Shown: piece after piece, positions 60,101-64,000 of the stretch | Layout of the letters: each line of letters begins with the position of its first letter | Position numbering within the stretch: the stretch's first letter is position 1 | Assembly: GCA_964036295.1 (NCBI GenBank) | Contig: OZ038473.1 | Coordinates: forward strand, 6,913,501 to 6,977,500 | Length of the DNA: 64,000 nt | Reading direction: 5' to 3' | Source of the DNA: Plumapathes pennacea | Taxonomy: Eukaryota; Cnidaria; Anthozoa; Antipatharia; Myriopathidae | Program-made: the position numbers and the translations under genes | The notes under the pieces: model-generated | The model's input: the letters and a program-made list of their open reading frames with translations, nothing else | Database searches by the model: none | Told to the model about the DNA's origin: nothing

Positions 60101-62160
60101 TCATTATTTTTGAATAGGTGTAAATTCTCAAATTTGGAGTTACAATGTAAACATTTAATGGTGTGTGGCAATCTGGCATAATTTTGAAGCTCAAGTTTGT
60201 ACAGTACAGTAATGATTTCCTCTTGGATCAGTATCTGTAAAGAATCGATAAGGCAAACTTACATTTCAGATCTTCTTCACTATCAACAGAGTCTGAAACT
60301 GCTTGAGTCTCAGGAGGAGGCCAGCTCTAGACAAGCACAAAAATAATAATAATATATGATATATTAATGATAGTGAAAGTGACCTTCACAGTTATGCAGT
60401 TAAGCAGTTGCAAAGATTTTTATTTTCCAGGCTATCTAGTTTGCAACTGCTTAAGTTGCTCCATAACTGTGAAGGTCACTTTCACTCTTCTTCTCTATCC
60501 GCAGTTCATATATATGTGCTTTCTCATATGTAAATCGTAGCATGGTTTGAACCCATGAGTTTGAACAACTCATGCCACTTGGTTGTGGATGAGAGTAGTC
60601 TTCAGGAAGACTGACATTTCGATGTGACTGATGTTTCAACTACCAGTACTTGACTCTGAATATGACTTCTGCTTACATGTAGGTAGTCAAAACTTTAGTC
60701 ACCAATAACAGTATTTCAAAGACTGCTCTCACCTGGACAATCAGAACTAACACATGTACTGTAGAACTTTTGCTACAAAACCAAGTTTAGAAAATTATTT
60801 CAGTTTTACAATTTTGTCACAAGACAGTACAGTACATTCAATTTAAAAAATACTGATAATCATAATGACATTAATAAAAAAATACTTATAACCTTCAATA
60901 ATCAGTTACAAACTGTTGACCCAGCAAAGAATTTCTTTTGTGCATGCATGCAATAATTGGATATTTATTATTATGATGAGACAGAAAAGTGCCAAAATAG
61001 GCAATTACAAGATCAAACTTTGTATAAATATACGCACTGGTTGTGGTGATCGGATGGGGAAGAGTTGGGGATACTTGTCAATCACAAATTGTGCTGCCCT
61101 GCTCCCAGACTCACGGGCAAGCTTGCATTCTTTCTGTTGTGATAAAGAAAATGTCATGATTAACTGTAGGTTCATCAATAATGAAACACACATGTACATG
61201 CAGTGCTTGACATTAACATTTTAGGTTGGTTGCCCTTCGGGCTGTAGAATGGCTTCAAGCAATAGAAAGTTTCAAAATTTCTGGGTTGCCTGGCCCTGAA
61301 TTTACCTGCCCAACCAAAATTTTTGGTTGCCCCGGGCATAGCAGGCAACCATTAATGTTGAGGACTGACATGTATATAAGAAATATTTGCAGATGACCCC
61401 TACAGTACAAGATCAGTTGATTTTGTATATCCAAGTCTGATTATTTACCTTATTACCTTGTGATGTCCCTACACCCCAATTCACATAAGCTACAGTATGG
61501 ATCTTTGGGTAAGTCTTAAAATGAAGGAAGCCACCCCACACAAAATGAAGAAGACAAATGAGATGTTGCCATGTACTAAATACACCCTTGCAGGGCTTGG
61601 GGACAATCATATACAGTACAATGTATATACTGTACTGTATGGTTCATATAGACAGGCAAAGAATACAATAATGATGGTAAGGAGTTGAGAAGACCTTTTA
61701 AAACCACTTCTACCTGCATATCCCTAGATCTTGGCAGCAAAAACACATCTTCCATCAGTGCTTTTGGAGGTGACATGGAGCTCTACATGACAAATACTAG
61801 ACAAGTCAGTTGTACTGTAACTACCTTATTTATGTGAACTAATGTGAACATGCAGATGATTTTTGGATCAAACAAGCTACAGTAACAACACATTTAATTA
61901 CTAATAAATATGAAATAAATACACATTTAAATACATTCAAATTGTTGTTATTAATGGGACATGCAGTGTAAGAAAGCCAAAATCAGCCAGGGACACCAGC
62001 TCGATACATATATTGTACCTACAACAGTCCATAAAATGCTATGGCTGCTTCACTGAAGTAAGATGATCGTATTACTAAAAGCTGATTTGCAAAACAAATA
62101 GAGAATGGACTCACTGCATGTACTGTGGATGCTAGAGCTTTAAGAACAGCCAGCCTGTCT
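21730..62160 (-). CDS. PTCD3: PTCD3 (mS39), mitochondrial small ribosomal subunit PPR protein, 27 exons, N-terminus missing
   Basis: PTCD3 is a pentatricopeptide-repeat protein that sits in the small subunit of the mitochondrial ribosome and supports mitochondrial translation. Joining the 27 minus-strand exons listed separately gives one frame of about 640 residues, and nearly every junction has GT-AG ends and matching phase. The order of segments follows human PTCD3 as I remember it: an early block with LAVLKALASTV, a segment with SLDTQNDLLDL, PPR helices such as TYNTLLNF and TYNSILQLC, the block EPSLATFNHLLR, DPNDVRFFHTAM, LYEELVPS, and the C-terminal AWKVLDMYQEYNLTP. Human PTCD3 is about 690 residues with roughly 70 before the first block found here, so only the first exon or exons (targeting peptide) are missing. 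Introns range from about 80 bases to over 5 kb and carry most of the transposons in the window. Uncertain points are the 5' edge of the exon ending at 29091 and the last exon. Confidence 0.93.
21936..21976 (-). CDS. PTCD3: PTCD3 exon (41 bases)
   Basis: Reads RQYINGLFEDMSAL. The acceptor is tacag and the donor gtgagt. Confidence 0.85.
22175..22434. mobile_element. MITE family A, copy 2 (inverted)
   Basis: The ends are aaagaccctctcaccgtag and its inverse, with the internal sequence (cgcgataaa, gagctctggatg) matching copy 1 on the other strand. It lies in a PTCD3 intron. Confidence 0.8.
22586..22680 (-). CDS. PTCD3: PTCD3 exon
   Basis: Reads KALEVMSKLGFHLNQKRRSD then VFDFVRFTLEE, in phase with the exon at 26026. 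It matches the C-terminal helix pair of PTCD3. Confidence 0.9.
22690..23770. other. PTCD3 intron, mostly unassigned
   Basis: A run of GATGAT-type codons at 22795-22850 and the shared 24-base word at 23258 are the only features seen. Confidence 0.45.
23772..23898. repeat. TA-rich arrays
   Basis: Two short TA runs (23772-23789 and 23858-23897) flank about 70 bases; the second abuts the family F element at 23899. Confidence 0.85.
23899..24224. mobile_element. Fold-back family F, copy 1
   Basis: Two hairpins in tandem. The first runs from gacacgagtgttttactgg to ctcgtaaaacaatcgtgtc with ccatatcctcacttagtgag near its tip; the second runs from attgcacggtggcttgaag to cttcgcgccgccgtgtaat. Confidence 0.75.
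24240..24520. mobile_element. Mariner-like fold-back MITE
   Basis: cagccctttgcaaaaatttt and aaaatttttgcaaagggctg form ends of about 70 inverted bases each, reaching gcattgtggga at the inner edge. Both sides are TA repeats. Confidence 0.85.
24592..24727. mobile_element. Fold-back family F, partial copy
   Basis: gtgcaatttctcgtaaaaca and ggcggcttgaagatatgg match copy 1; the inner hairpin ttttaccactcgaaaataaa is perfect here. Confidence 0.75.
24752..25950. mobile_element. Family D element, long copy
   Basis: Inverted ends share tgtttgcatcaggctatgta and tacatagcctcatgtaaaca plus ttttataaaat. A snap-back (tttgtgtaaacccgagccg and its inverse) lies at the left. The interior matches 19840-20449. No protein frame. 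Confidence 0.75.
26026..26089 (-). CDS. PTCD3: PTCD3 exon
   Basis: Reads FTAMGYLLECAKLKKDKERA then I, matching 'LLNELMDSAKVSNSPSQAI'. Strong cacag acceptor and gtaagt donor. Confidence 0.92.
26449..26490 (-). CDS. PTCD3: PTCD3 exon (42 bases)
   Basis: Reads KVLDMYQEYNLTP, matching 'KMLGLFRKHNKIP' of PTCD3. The acceptor is tttag and the donor gtgcgt. Confidence 0.9.
27098..27635. mobile_element. TTAA-flanked element with long inverted arms (piggyBac-like MITE)
   Basis: Outer ends aggagaactgtatgc and gcatacagttctcct are exact inverses and TTAA lies on both sides (27094-27097 and 27636-27639). Arms extend about 220 bases (tttaaatgaatcttcgaagt and its inverse, ccgtatctgacgtc). No transposase frame. 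Confidence 0.85.
27946..28014 (-). CDS. PTCD3: PTCD3 exon
   Basis: Reads ISHYVLGSLVRMYCLGGQIK, then SA and a split Trp. The intron before it is only 78 bases. It aligns with 'LFLRAGRTQEAW' of PTCD3; the coral form seems shorter than human just upstream, so a small exon could be missed. Confidence 0.9.
28093..28157 (-). CDS. PTCD3: PTCD3 exon
   Basis: Reads HQKRYLEVMLDVLHWMKTYN and then I, with two bases left over. Strong ttgcag acceptor and gtaagt donor. Confidence 0.9.
28350..28670. mobile_element. Fold-back family F, copy in opposite orientation
   Basis: attacacggcggcgcgaaga at one end and aacactcgtgtcta at the other. The tip of one hairpin is the expanded palindrome at 28546-28590. Confidence 0.8.
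28541..28591. repeat. Expanded palindrome made of cactagtg units
   Basis: atatcctcactagtg ... cactagtgaggatat is palindromic except for one base at the centre. The matching site in the copy at 30026 has a single unit, atatcctcactagtgagg. Confidence 0.9.
28680..29500. other. PTCD3 intron sequence with a local duplication
   Basis: aaccaatcagcagtgcaaga with accagtcggaaag (28910-29015) resembles gaccagtcagcaatgttag with accaatcagaaggg (29385-29480). Probably two decayed copies of one repeat. Confidence 0.4.
29091..29165 (-). CDS. PTCD3: PTCD3 exon, 5' edge uncertain
   Basis: With an acceptor AG at 29166-29167 it is 25 codons in phase (KYRVFISEGAANAIFGALTR and five more). A nicer acceptor at 29174-29175 would be out of phase, and one at 29235-29236 would add 23 in-frame codons. 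The donor gtgagt is clear. Confidence 0.75.
30026..30322. mobile_element. Fold-back family F, another copy
   Basis: actacacagcggcacgaaga to gtagaacacccgtgt. It has the short 22-base palindrome at 30245-30266. Confidence 0.8.
30718..30799 (-). CDS. PTCD3: PTCD3 exon
   Basis: Reads FGNLLLTFVRGENNAEYVY then SLYEELVPS, matching 'FFDL...WYEDLIPS' of PTCD3. The acceptor has a long T-rich tract and the donor is gtgagt. Confidence 0.93.
30930..31320 (+). repeat. Repeat family R, partial copy
   Basis: Shares cagaggtatttcatgtcgcc, aacatttgtttacggctat and caatcaccgtgtgctgattc with the other copies. Confidence 0.72.
31428..31722. mobile_element. MITE family A, copy 3 (diverged, with A-rich insertion)
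   Basis: It shares the inner palindrome cgtcattttcgtatgatac and the ends in decayed form (gcgttaatgctctgcg, inverse gcattaacggtgagag). An A-rich run at 31590-31622 interrupts it. Confidence 0.65.
31908..32005 (-). CDS. PTCD3: PTCD3 exon
   Basis: 32 codons plus two bases, with LSEDTRLAMRIFRLSTQNN. The acceptor is tacag and the donor gtaagt. Confidence 0.9.
32114..32149. repeat. (CA)n microsatellite
   Basis: About 18 CA units near the PTCD3 exon at 31908-32005. Confidence 0.95.
32545..32877 (+). pseudogene. STPR-repeat coding fragment (possible Helitron-associated ORF)
   Basis: Three decayed 69-base units at 32699, 32754 and 32823 encode TPQREQRLKANRELQKQKRA-like 23-residue repeats, typical of STPR domains, which are often found in invertebrate Helitron-type helicase proteins. 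Unit 1 lacks 14 bases (gcgggccgaagaaa) compared with unit 2, which shifts the frame. An upstream stretch (REQARARRNRETIEQRQ) in another frame belongs to the same domain. It lies in a PTCD3 intron. Confidence 0.7.
33824..33852 (-). CDS. PTCD3: PTCD3 exon (29 bases)
   Basis: Codes VRFFHTAMGA, equivalent to 'DKFFQSAMSI' in PTCD3. The acceptor is tgcag and the donor gtaagt. Confidence 0.9.
34009..34045. repeat. (CAA)n microsatellite
   Basis: About 12 CAA units within the PTCD3 intron between 33852 and 34102. Confidence 0.92.
34102..34206 (-). CDS. PTCD3: PTCD3 exon
   Basis: Reads GKLLNDVISHLETFDKLPDI then QDPND, equivalent to the PTCD3 stretch ending in 'KDPDD'. Phase 1 on both sides. Confidence 0.9.
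34508..34751. mobile_element. Mariner-like MITE G, copy 1
   Basis: tacaatcctggacaaaattg and caattttgtccgggattgt are inverse ends; the inside is purine/pyrimidine-rich (actccccctccc, gggagggggggat). Confidence 0.82.
35063..35176 (-). CDS. PTCD3: PTCD3 exon
   Basis: 37 codons with phase 1 at each side, containing LLILEPVKALQEHLWSQLRD. The acceptor is ttcag and the donor gtaaca. Confidence 0.87.
36048..36274. mobile_element. Mariner-like MITE G, copy 2
   Basis: Almost identical to 34508-34751 in the same orientation, with a deletion of the gaatctgtaagctacg part. Confidence 0.85.
36415..36456 (+). CDS. Possible first exon of a nested plus-strand gene
   Basis: ATG GCA GCG opens a frame coding MAAGKIHDSSVRVQ and ends in phase 0 at a strong donor (gtatgt). 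It lies in a PTCD3 intron on the opposite strand. I found no convincing second exon, so this may be chance. Confidence 0.25.
37580..37663 (-). CDS. PTCD3: PTCD3 exon
   Basis: Reads EPSLATFNHLLRAEYTKF and onward, matching 'EPSLATYHHIIRLF' of PTCD3. It has a long pyrimidine tract, a CAG acceptor and a gtaagt donor. Phase 1 on both sides. Confidence 0.92.
37700..38110. repeat. Dispersed repeat (aatttctgcattctgattgg type)
   Basis: The right part, tttactcgtgcccatttattcc through gaaattatgcgatta, recurs diverged at 42150-42200. The left part carries three copies of a gtgcagaaatgtg-type word. Confidence 0.5.
38186..38374. mobile_element. Palindromic MITE
   Basis: gaatcttgaaaac, tgaaatccaagatgg and gtccacaacggcgg are mirrored by the inverse right half (cgctgttgtggacgccatct, tcttcaagattcgag). 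Confidence 0.8.
38931..41664. mobile_element. 2.7 kb element with terminal inverted repeats of about 400 bases
   Basis: attgggctcgtgca and tgcacgagcccaat are the exact outer ends. The arms 38931-39330 and 41265-41664 are inverse throughout (cgtgagcgatcgcc, ccacgtcagattcctgtttc, gagaggaacattgtaaaggt). The interior 39330-41265 has only short frames; one of 107 codons at 39161 runs out of the left arm and is not recognised. It sits in the PTCD3 intron, 16 bases from an exon. Confidence 0.85.
41681..41782 (-). CDS. PTCD3: PTCD3 exon, PPR
   Basis: Reads LTYNSILQLCKDIDDGTGTD followed by TAVGIIRDMSEAGV, a full PPR motif. It lies only 17 bases beyond the terminal repeat of the 38931-41664 element. 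Confidence 0.95.
41904..42135. mobile_element. MITE with ends gggcccggttgttc
   Basis: gggcccggttgttcaaagcc and ggcttcgaacaacccagccc are inverse ends. A relative lies at 55535-55749. Confidence 0.75.
42617..44154. mobile_element. TTAA-flanked element, long copy (1.54 kb)
   Basis: The ends ggtgactccatagggt and ctatggagccacc are inverse, each next to TTAA (42613-42616, 44155-44158). The left 480 bases match the right part of 45973-46580 in inverse orientation. The inner part (43200-44100) has no recognised gene; a 62-codon frame at 43269 is unassigned. Confidence 0.8.
44570..44809 (+). mobile_element. tRNA-derived SINE (Ser-like head, tttac tail)
   Basis: The head has an A box (tggccgagtggttagggc) and a B box (ggttcaagtcc), with a stem-loop gccggacttgaaatccgg that would place anticodon TGA (serine). 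The acceptor stem does not pair, so it is not a working tRNA gene. It ends in tttactttactttatttta-type repeats. Confidence 0.85.
45973..46580. mobile_element. TTAA-flanked element, short copy (0.6 kb)
   Basis: ggtggctccataaggt and ctatggagccacc are its ends, with TTAA on the left and CTAA on the right. It carries a run of 17 C at 46257-46273 and the words tttaatggaaatttatggag and ggaatccgctcctt shared with 42617-44154. Confidence 0.8.
46972..47020 (-). CDS. PTCD3: PTCD3 exon
   Basis: Reads KLVSSMNEEPVVRPNL, the end of a PPR with the conserved 'V.PNL' before the next TYN. The donor is gtaagt. The intron that follows is about 5.2 kb and holds two TTAA-flanked elements and a SINE. Confidence 0.93.
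47030..48830. other. PTCD3 intron, no gene or element recognised
   Basis: Short frames without support. A small inverted pair (gatgagggattcc and aaatccctcatc) lies at 47232-47290. Confidence 0.4.
48834..50618 (+). repeat. Tandem duplication, period about 945 bases
   Basis: atggcactgatac at 48834 recurs at 49779. Both units continue in parallel (atggatcgcaaatgattac-type stretch, gacctcagccgtcattgaca, cgatgtgtcggtcgcagtgt, taaagctttag). Unit 1 is 48834-49692 and unit 2 is 49779-50618. It lies downstream (5') of the PTCD3 exon at 46972-47020 and below the exon at 51297. No gene was recognised in the unit. Confidence 0.8.
51059..51184. repeat. (ATT)n microsatellite
   Basis: Over 100 bases of ATT repeats, slightly impure at the left. 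Confidence 0.95.
51297..51379 (-). CDS. PTCD3: PTCD3 exon, PPR helix
   Basis: Reads ASVFTYNTLLNFIAKYQVLS, the 'TYN.LL' start of a PPR. The acceptor gcag and donor gtatgt are strong; the exon ends in phase 0. Confidence 0.93.
52013..52073 (-). CDS. PTCD3: PTCD3 exon, PPR helix
   Basis: Reads HGNMNKAFELFDEMRKKGFQ, a textbook PPR second helix. 20 codons plus one base, with a CAG acceptor and a gtactg donor. Confidence 0.92.
52331..52490. mobile_element. MITE with ends ggcgctttccatttgac
   Basis: gggcgctttccatttgacc and ggtcaaatggaaagcgcc are inverse ends; a second inner hairpin is gacaacctctcgaggttgtc. Confidence 0.85.
53255..53370. repeat. Uninterrupted copy of the repeat that hosts MITE A copy 1
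   Basis: The stretch from tgatagctgtaacgttt through tcatggacgagtacgc matches 5-48 plus 315-360, i.e. both flanks of the MITE at 50-307, without the insert. It ends ggagtcacc|ttaa, the terminus of the TTAA family described at 42617. Confidence 0.7.
53427..53514 (-). CDS. PTCD3: PTCD3 exon, PPR helix pair
   Basis: Reads NDSYAEMLFNSMETKNARTH and then EVFILALVK, a PPR-like helix pair equivalent to 'NNAERIFSLMPEKN' in PTCD3. It starts in phase 2 and ends in phase 0. Confidence 0.92.
53580..53811. mobile_element. MITE with ends aggcctgggtcaaacgcc
   Basis: aggccccagtcaaacgcc and ggcgtttgacccaggcctt are inverse ends. Internal words aacttcacatgaacttaatt and tacttcacatgagccgaatt are repeated. Confidence 0.8.
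53840..54012. mobile_element. Fold-back MITE E, copy 2
   Basis: Contains acaataaactacttttggc and the inverse gctaaaagtagtt, plus gcttctcggaacagataaga as in copy 1, in opposite orientation. The hairpin loop is shorter. Confidence 0.78.
54081..54276. mobile_element. Decayed MITE with ends agagtcaactcc
   Basis: agagtcaactccatctaag and gttaagagggagtttact are diverged inverse ends, related to 62218-62828. Confidence 0.55.
54833..54998. mobile_element. Tigger/pogo-like MITE
   Basis: Ends cagtagaaccctgatatctc and gttcgaaatagtggggttc are inverse. It lies between PTCD3 exons at 53514 and 55124. Confidence 0.65.
55124..55167 (-). CDS. PTCD3: PTCD3 exon (44 bases)
   Basis: Reads EEYRGKKQRFETTWR across the junction. 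An earlier GT inside the exon (after 13 bases) would break phase with the next exon, while the donor gtaaaa at 55122-55123 joins perfectly. The TWR block matches PTCD3. Confidence 0.85.
55293..55379 (-). CDS. PTCD3: PTCD3 exon, acidic linker
   Basis: 29 codons, phase 0 to phase 0, rich in Asp and Glu (ESEELPEEEEFVEE). It corresponds to the acidic loop seen in PTCD3 orthologues between two helical blocks. The donor gtcttt is weak; the frame continues cleanly into the next exon. Confidence 0.85.
55535..55749. mobile_element. MITE, relative of 41904
   Basis: gggcctggttgctccaagc and gcttccaacaaccaggccc are inverse ends. Confidence 0.75.
56374..56462 (-). CDS. PTCD3: PTCD3 exon
   Basis: Reads GVQISLDTQNDLLDLVGHVL, matching the 'SLET.NSLLDLL' helix of PTCD3. 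It starts in phase 1 and ends in phase 0. The donor gttcgt is weak but keeps the frame. Confidence 0.9.
56540..58345 (+). mobile_element. Second long copy of family R (inverted relative to 11778)
   Basis: It matches 11778-13600 on the other strand, including the block repeated at 57000-57190 and 57540-57720. The end gcgagcaattatgtggcc mirrors the start of the other copy. It lies in the PTCD3 intron between exons at 58499 and 56462. Confidence 0.72.
58499..58561 (-). CDS. PTCD3: PTCD3 exon
   Basis: Reads LLCQWKEVKKAIRGFESLK across the junction. The acceptor TAG at 58562-58564 keeps phase; the nearer CAG inside the exon would bring in a stop. It matches the helix preceding the first PPR pair. 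Confidence 0.88.
58797..59239. mobile_element. Probable MITE (cagtggaacctccctgag)
   Basis: It starts in the style of Tigger-like ends and carries several copies of the word gagcaacc or aagcaacc near both ends. The right end is not sharply defined. Confidence 0.45.
59407..59674. mobile_element. Mariner-like MITE, relative of G
   Basis: ctacactcagagacaaaatt and ggacttttgtccctgattgtag-type ends are inverse. It contains a 17-base G run at 59548-59564. Confidence 0.7.
60263..60326 (-). CDS. PTCD3: PTCD3 exon
   Basis: 21 codons plus one base. The peptide is acidic (SVDSEEDLK at its end). The acceptor is ctag and the donor is a strong gtaagt. Confidence 0.85.
60372..60486. repeat. Fold-back MITE
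   Basis: gtgaaagtgaccttcacagt and actgtgaaggtcactttcac are inverse, with gcagttaagcagttgcaaa mirrored further in. Confidence 0.85.
61038..61133 (-). CDS. PTCD3: PTCD3 exon
   Basis: 32 codons, phase 0 at both ends. It contains AAQFVIDKYPQLFP, equivalent to the conserved 'F.I..YP..F' stretch of PTCD3. The acceptor is aacag and the donor gtgcgt. Confidence 0.9.
61207..61366. mobile_element. Small MITE
   Basis: tgacattaacattttaggtt and attaatgttgaggactgaca are diverged inverse ends; inside, ggttgcccttcgggc and ggttgccccgggc repeat. Confidence 0.6.
61714..61782 (-). CDS. PTCD3: PTCD3 exon
   Basis: Exactly 23 codons, phase 0 at both ends, with a TAG acceptor and a gtagaa donor. The peptide includes PKALMEDVFLLPRSRDMQ, which corresponds to the region of PTCD3 where the substrate-facing N-terminal part begins. 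Confidence 0.9.
62115..62160 (-). CDS. PTCD3: PTCD3 exon (first one found)
   Basis: Reads DRLAVLKALASTVHA after a one-base phase remainder. The acceptor follows a pyrimidine tract ending in CAG and the donor is gtgagt. It matches the start of the conserved part of PTCD3. The preceding exon must end in phase 2; I did not find it before the end of the window. Confidence 0.88.
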
Positions 62161-62217
62161 CTGAAAAGAAAAAAATGAACTAACATAAAACATACATGTC
62201 TGGCATATTATACAATA

Positions 62218-62828
62218 CAGTCAACTCTCTCTAAGTGAACACTTCTCTAAGGTGTACAGCAAATACAGTTCCTGCCAAATTTTGTTTCTCTGTAACTGGA
62301 CTCTCTCTAAGGTGGACACCTCTCTAAGACAGACAGCGGACACTTTTTTTTTCAAAATTTTAGTTCAAAAAACCTCTCAAAACAGACACTGGATCTTTGC
62401 CAAAGTTTATAACAGATCTGAATTGCACAGCTTTCACTGGAGTCACTTGCATTCTTCTGTTGCTTTTTGCATCTTGATTTCAATCAATGGCAGTTTTAAT
62501 CTTCTCATTTTCTTTGTCCATACACTTTGCTAACTAAGTGCAACAACAGTGCAGTATTACAAACATAAGGTATTTTTCGTAATGAATGGAGGTTATGAAC
62601 ACAAATGAGTTTTGTTAAGTTACTGTAATTCACAAACATTCAAAGTGCATATTAACTGTGTTGGATGTACAAGAGATGCAACTGGTCCATTACATGATTA
62701 CATTGTACACTGTAATAAAGCACTGGTTTCAGTTTTGAGGTTTGGGTATCAGGTTACATATTGAACTCTCTTTAAAGTCAGACAGTAAACTTGGTCCCGA
62801 GGGTGTCCACCTTAGAGAGAGTTGACTG
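62218..62828. mobile_element. MITE with ends cagtcaactctctctaag
   Basis: cagtcaactctctctaag and cttagagagagttgactg are exact inverses. Internal words ctctctaaggtggacac repeat near the left end. Confidence 0.82.
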
Positions 62829-62999
62829 TGCGTATAATTTATGTACTGCACATGAACTTTACTACAAATACGTGAGTTATTATAAGTGGTCATGCCTGTG
62901 TGCCTTCCTCTATAACGACTGGATAACATCAACAACTTACTTCAAAGGTGGGATATCAACAGAACAAAATTTTACAACAAAGAAATTGCCACATTACAG

Positions 63000-63135
63000 T
63001 GGTAATTGTGAACAAGTTGAACTGTCCGTAAGTGGTCGGTAGACGACTTACCAACCACATACTGACCACGTGACTGACTTTACCGACCACATACCAACCA
63101 CTCAAAAACTTTTACTGACCACTTACTGACCACAC
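63000..63135. repeat. Imperfect gaccacttactgaccac repeats
   Basis: Ten or so variants of accaaccac or ctgaccac in 130 bases. No gene was seen around it. Confidence 0.6.
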
Positions 63136-64000
63136 TATTTTTTTTCCGTTCTCTTTTCTTTTTTAAGAATTGAAAGCAAGAAAGACCGTTTGATTTATTC
63201 TCCATGTGATTTGCACGTGTGCTGTAATTGATGTGCGTGAGCAAAATCAGACTGGTTGTCAAAGTGAAGTTGTCAATGACTTTTATTGAACTTGGTGGCT
63301 CCTAAAGGAGCCGTTGTTTTCAAGGCGAATCTCACTCAAAGAAGATGAAAATTGAAAATTACTCGTTCAAGCTCGTGACTGACTGGACGCGTGTATGTAT
63401 GGACATGAGCCAAAAATTTACTCGTATTTATACATACACAATAAACTTGGCAGATCGAAATGCACTAACTTTTATTGGTCTAAAGAATCTTGTTTGTTCT
63501 ATTCATGGATAAAAATACACCGAAATACACCAGCATTTAGAAAAGCTTTTAAAAGGATTCATTGTTTACGCGATTTGATACCTCAACACGTCAACACCTG
63601 AACGCCCCCTTTGGCTCATTAGTCCTAAACATCTATTGAAACAGATTATTTGTGCTTGTGCTTCTTTGTGCTAATGTTTCTAGTTGAATCTCTTTCAAGA
63701 TTTAATAAATTCTAGTGTTTGCAAATACCAGTACCACTACATGTTGCAAAATCATGTGACATGCCCACTGAGAACACATAAACACTGAATATTGGTGTCA
63801 AATGAAGAAGCAGCCTACAGTTGCTGAATGTACCGGTCGGTAACTCTGCAAAGTCCAGGCTAGATAAGTAACCATGCACAACACCTTTATGATTAATTAT
63901 GCATTGCCCTAAATGTTCTGATACATGTAGTGATGGCAACAATGCCTCACAAATTACTGCCAAGGCCCATGAATTATCTCAATCTCTTCCAAGGTTAAGT

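Noticed and set aside
62945-62975. Upstream PTCD3 exon ending VDIPPL with donor gtaagt
   Set aside because: Phase fits the next exon, but there is no acceptor AG between the nearest in-frame stop and the donor, and no start codon.

Overview
The window looks like a eukaryotic, intron-rich and AT-rich animal genome, most likely an anthozoan cnidarian such as a stony coral. The evidence is animal-type splice sites, a multi-exon animal mitoribosomal gene, and many small inverted-repeat transposons together with Crypton-like, Ginger-like, tRNA-derived SINE and STPR-bearing remnants. The species cannot be fixed from the sequence alone. Nothing looks bacterial: there are no operons and no CRISPR array.

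Most of the reported open frames are chance frames. The real genes are spliced. (1) At 6.4-7.2 kb on the plus strand there is a small three-exon gene encoding an 83-residue lysine-rich protein with a canonical poly(A) signal. (2) Tail to tail with it, at 7.2-7.9 kb on the minus strand, is a gene whose protein resembles the N-terminal zinc-binding and RING region of RAG1; it stops one residue before the last RING ligand. (3) From 62.2 kb down to 21.7 kb on the minus strand I could join 27 exons with matching phases into one gene. Its product matches PTCD3 (mS39), a pentatricopeptide protein of the mitochondrial small ribosomal subunit. The exons for the mitochondrial targeting region lie upstream of 62.16 kb and were not found.

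Layout. 0-5 kb: a transposon nested in an older repeat, a fold-back, and a frameshifted Crypton-type tyrosine recombinase. 6.4-8 kb: the two convergent genes. 8.3-9.7 kb: a deleted Ginger-like element with a PHD-finger remnant. 10-14 kb: several copies of one repeat family, including a local tandem duplication. 14.36-18.70 kb: a very large inverted repeat, with 1.1 kb arms and a 2.1 kb spacer. 19.5-21 kb: long TA arrays with TA-flanked elements inserted. 21.7-62.2 kb: PTCD3, whose introns hold almost every other element described here (TTAA-flanked elements, mariner- and Tigger-like MITEs, a 2.7 kb element with 400-base terminal repeats, a SINE, an STPR fragment, a 945-base tandem duplication). 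62.2-64 kb: one more MITE and unassigned sequence.

Apart from PTCD3 and the two small genes, the window is a dense graveyard of non-autonomous DNA transposons. All coordinates and splice junctions were read by eye; similarity claims rest on memory of the families and no database search was run.
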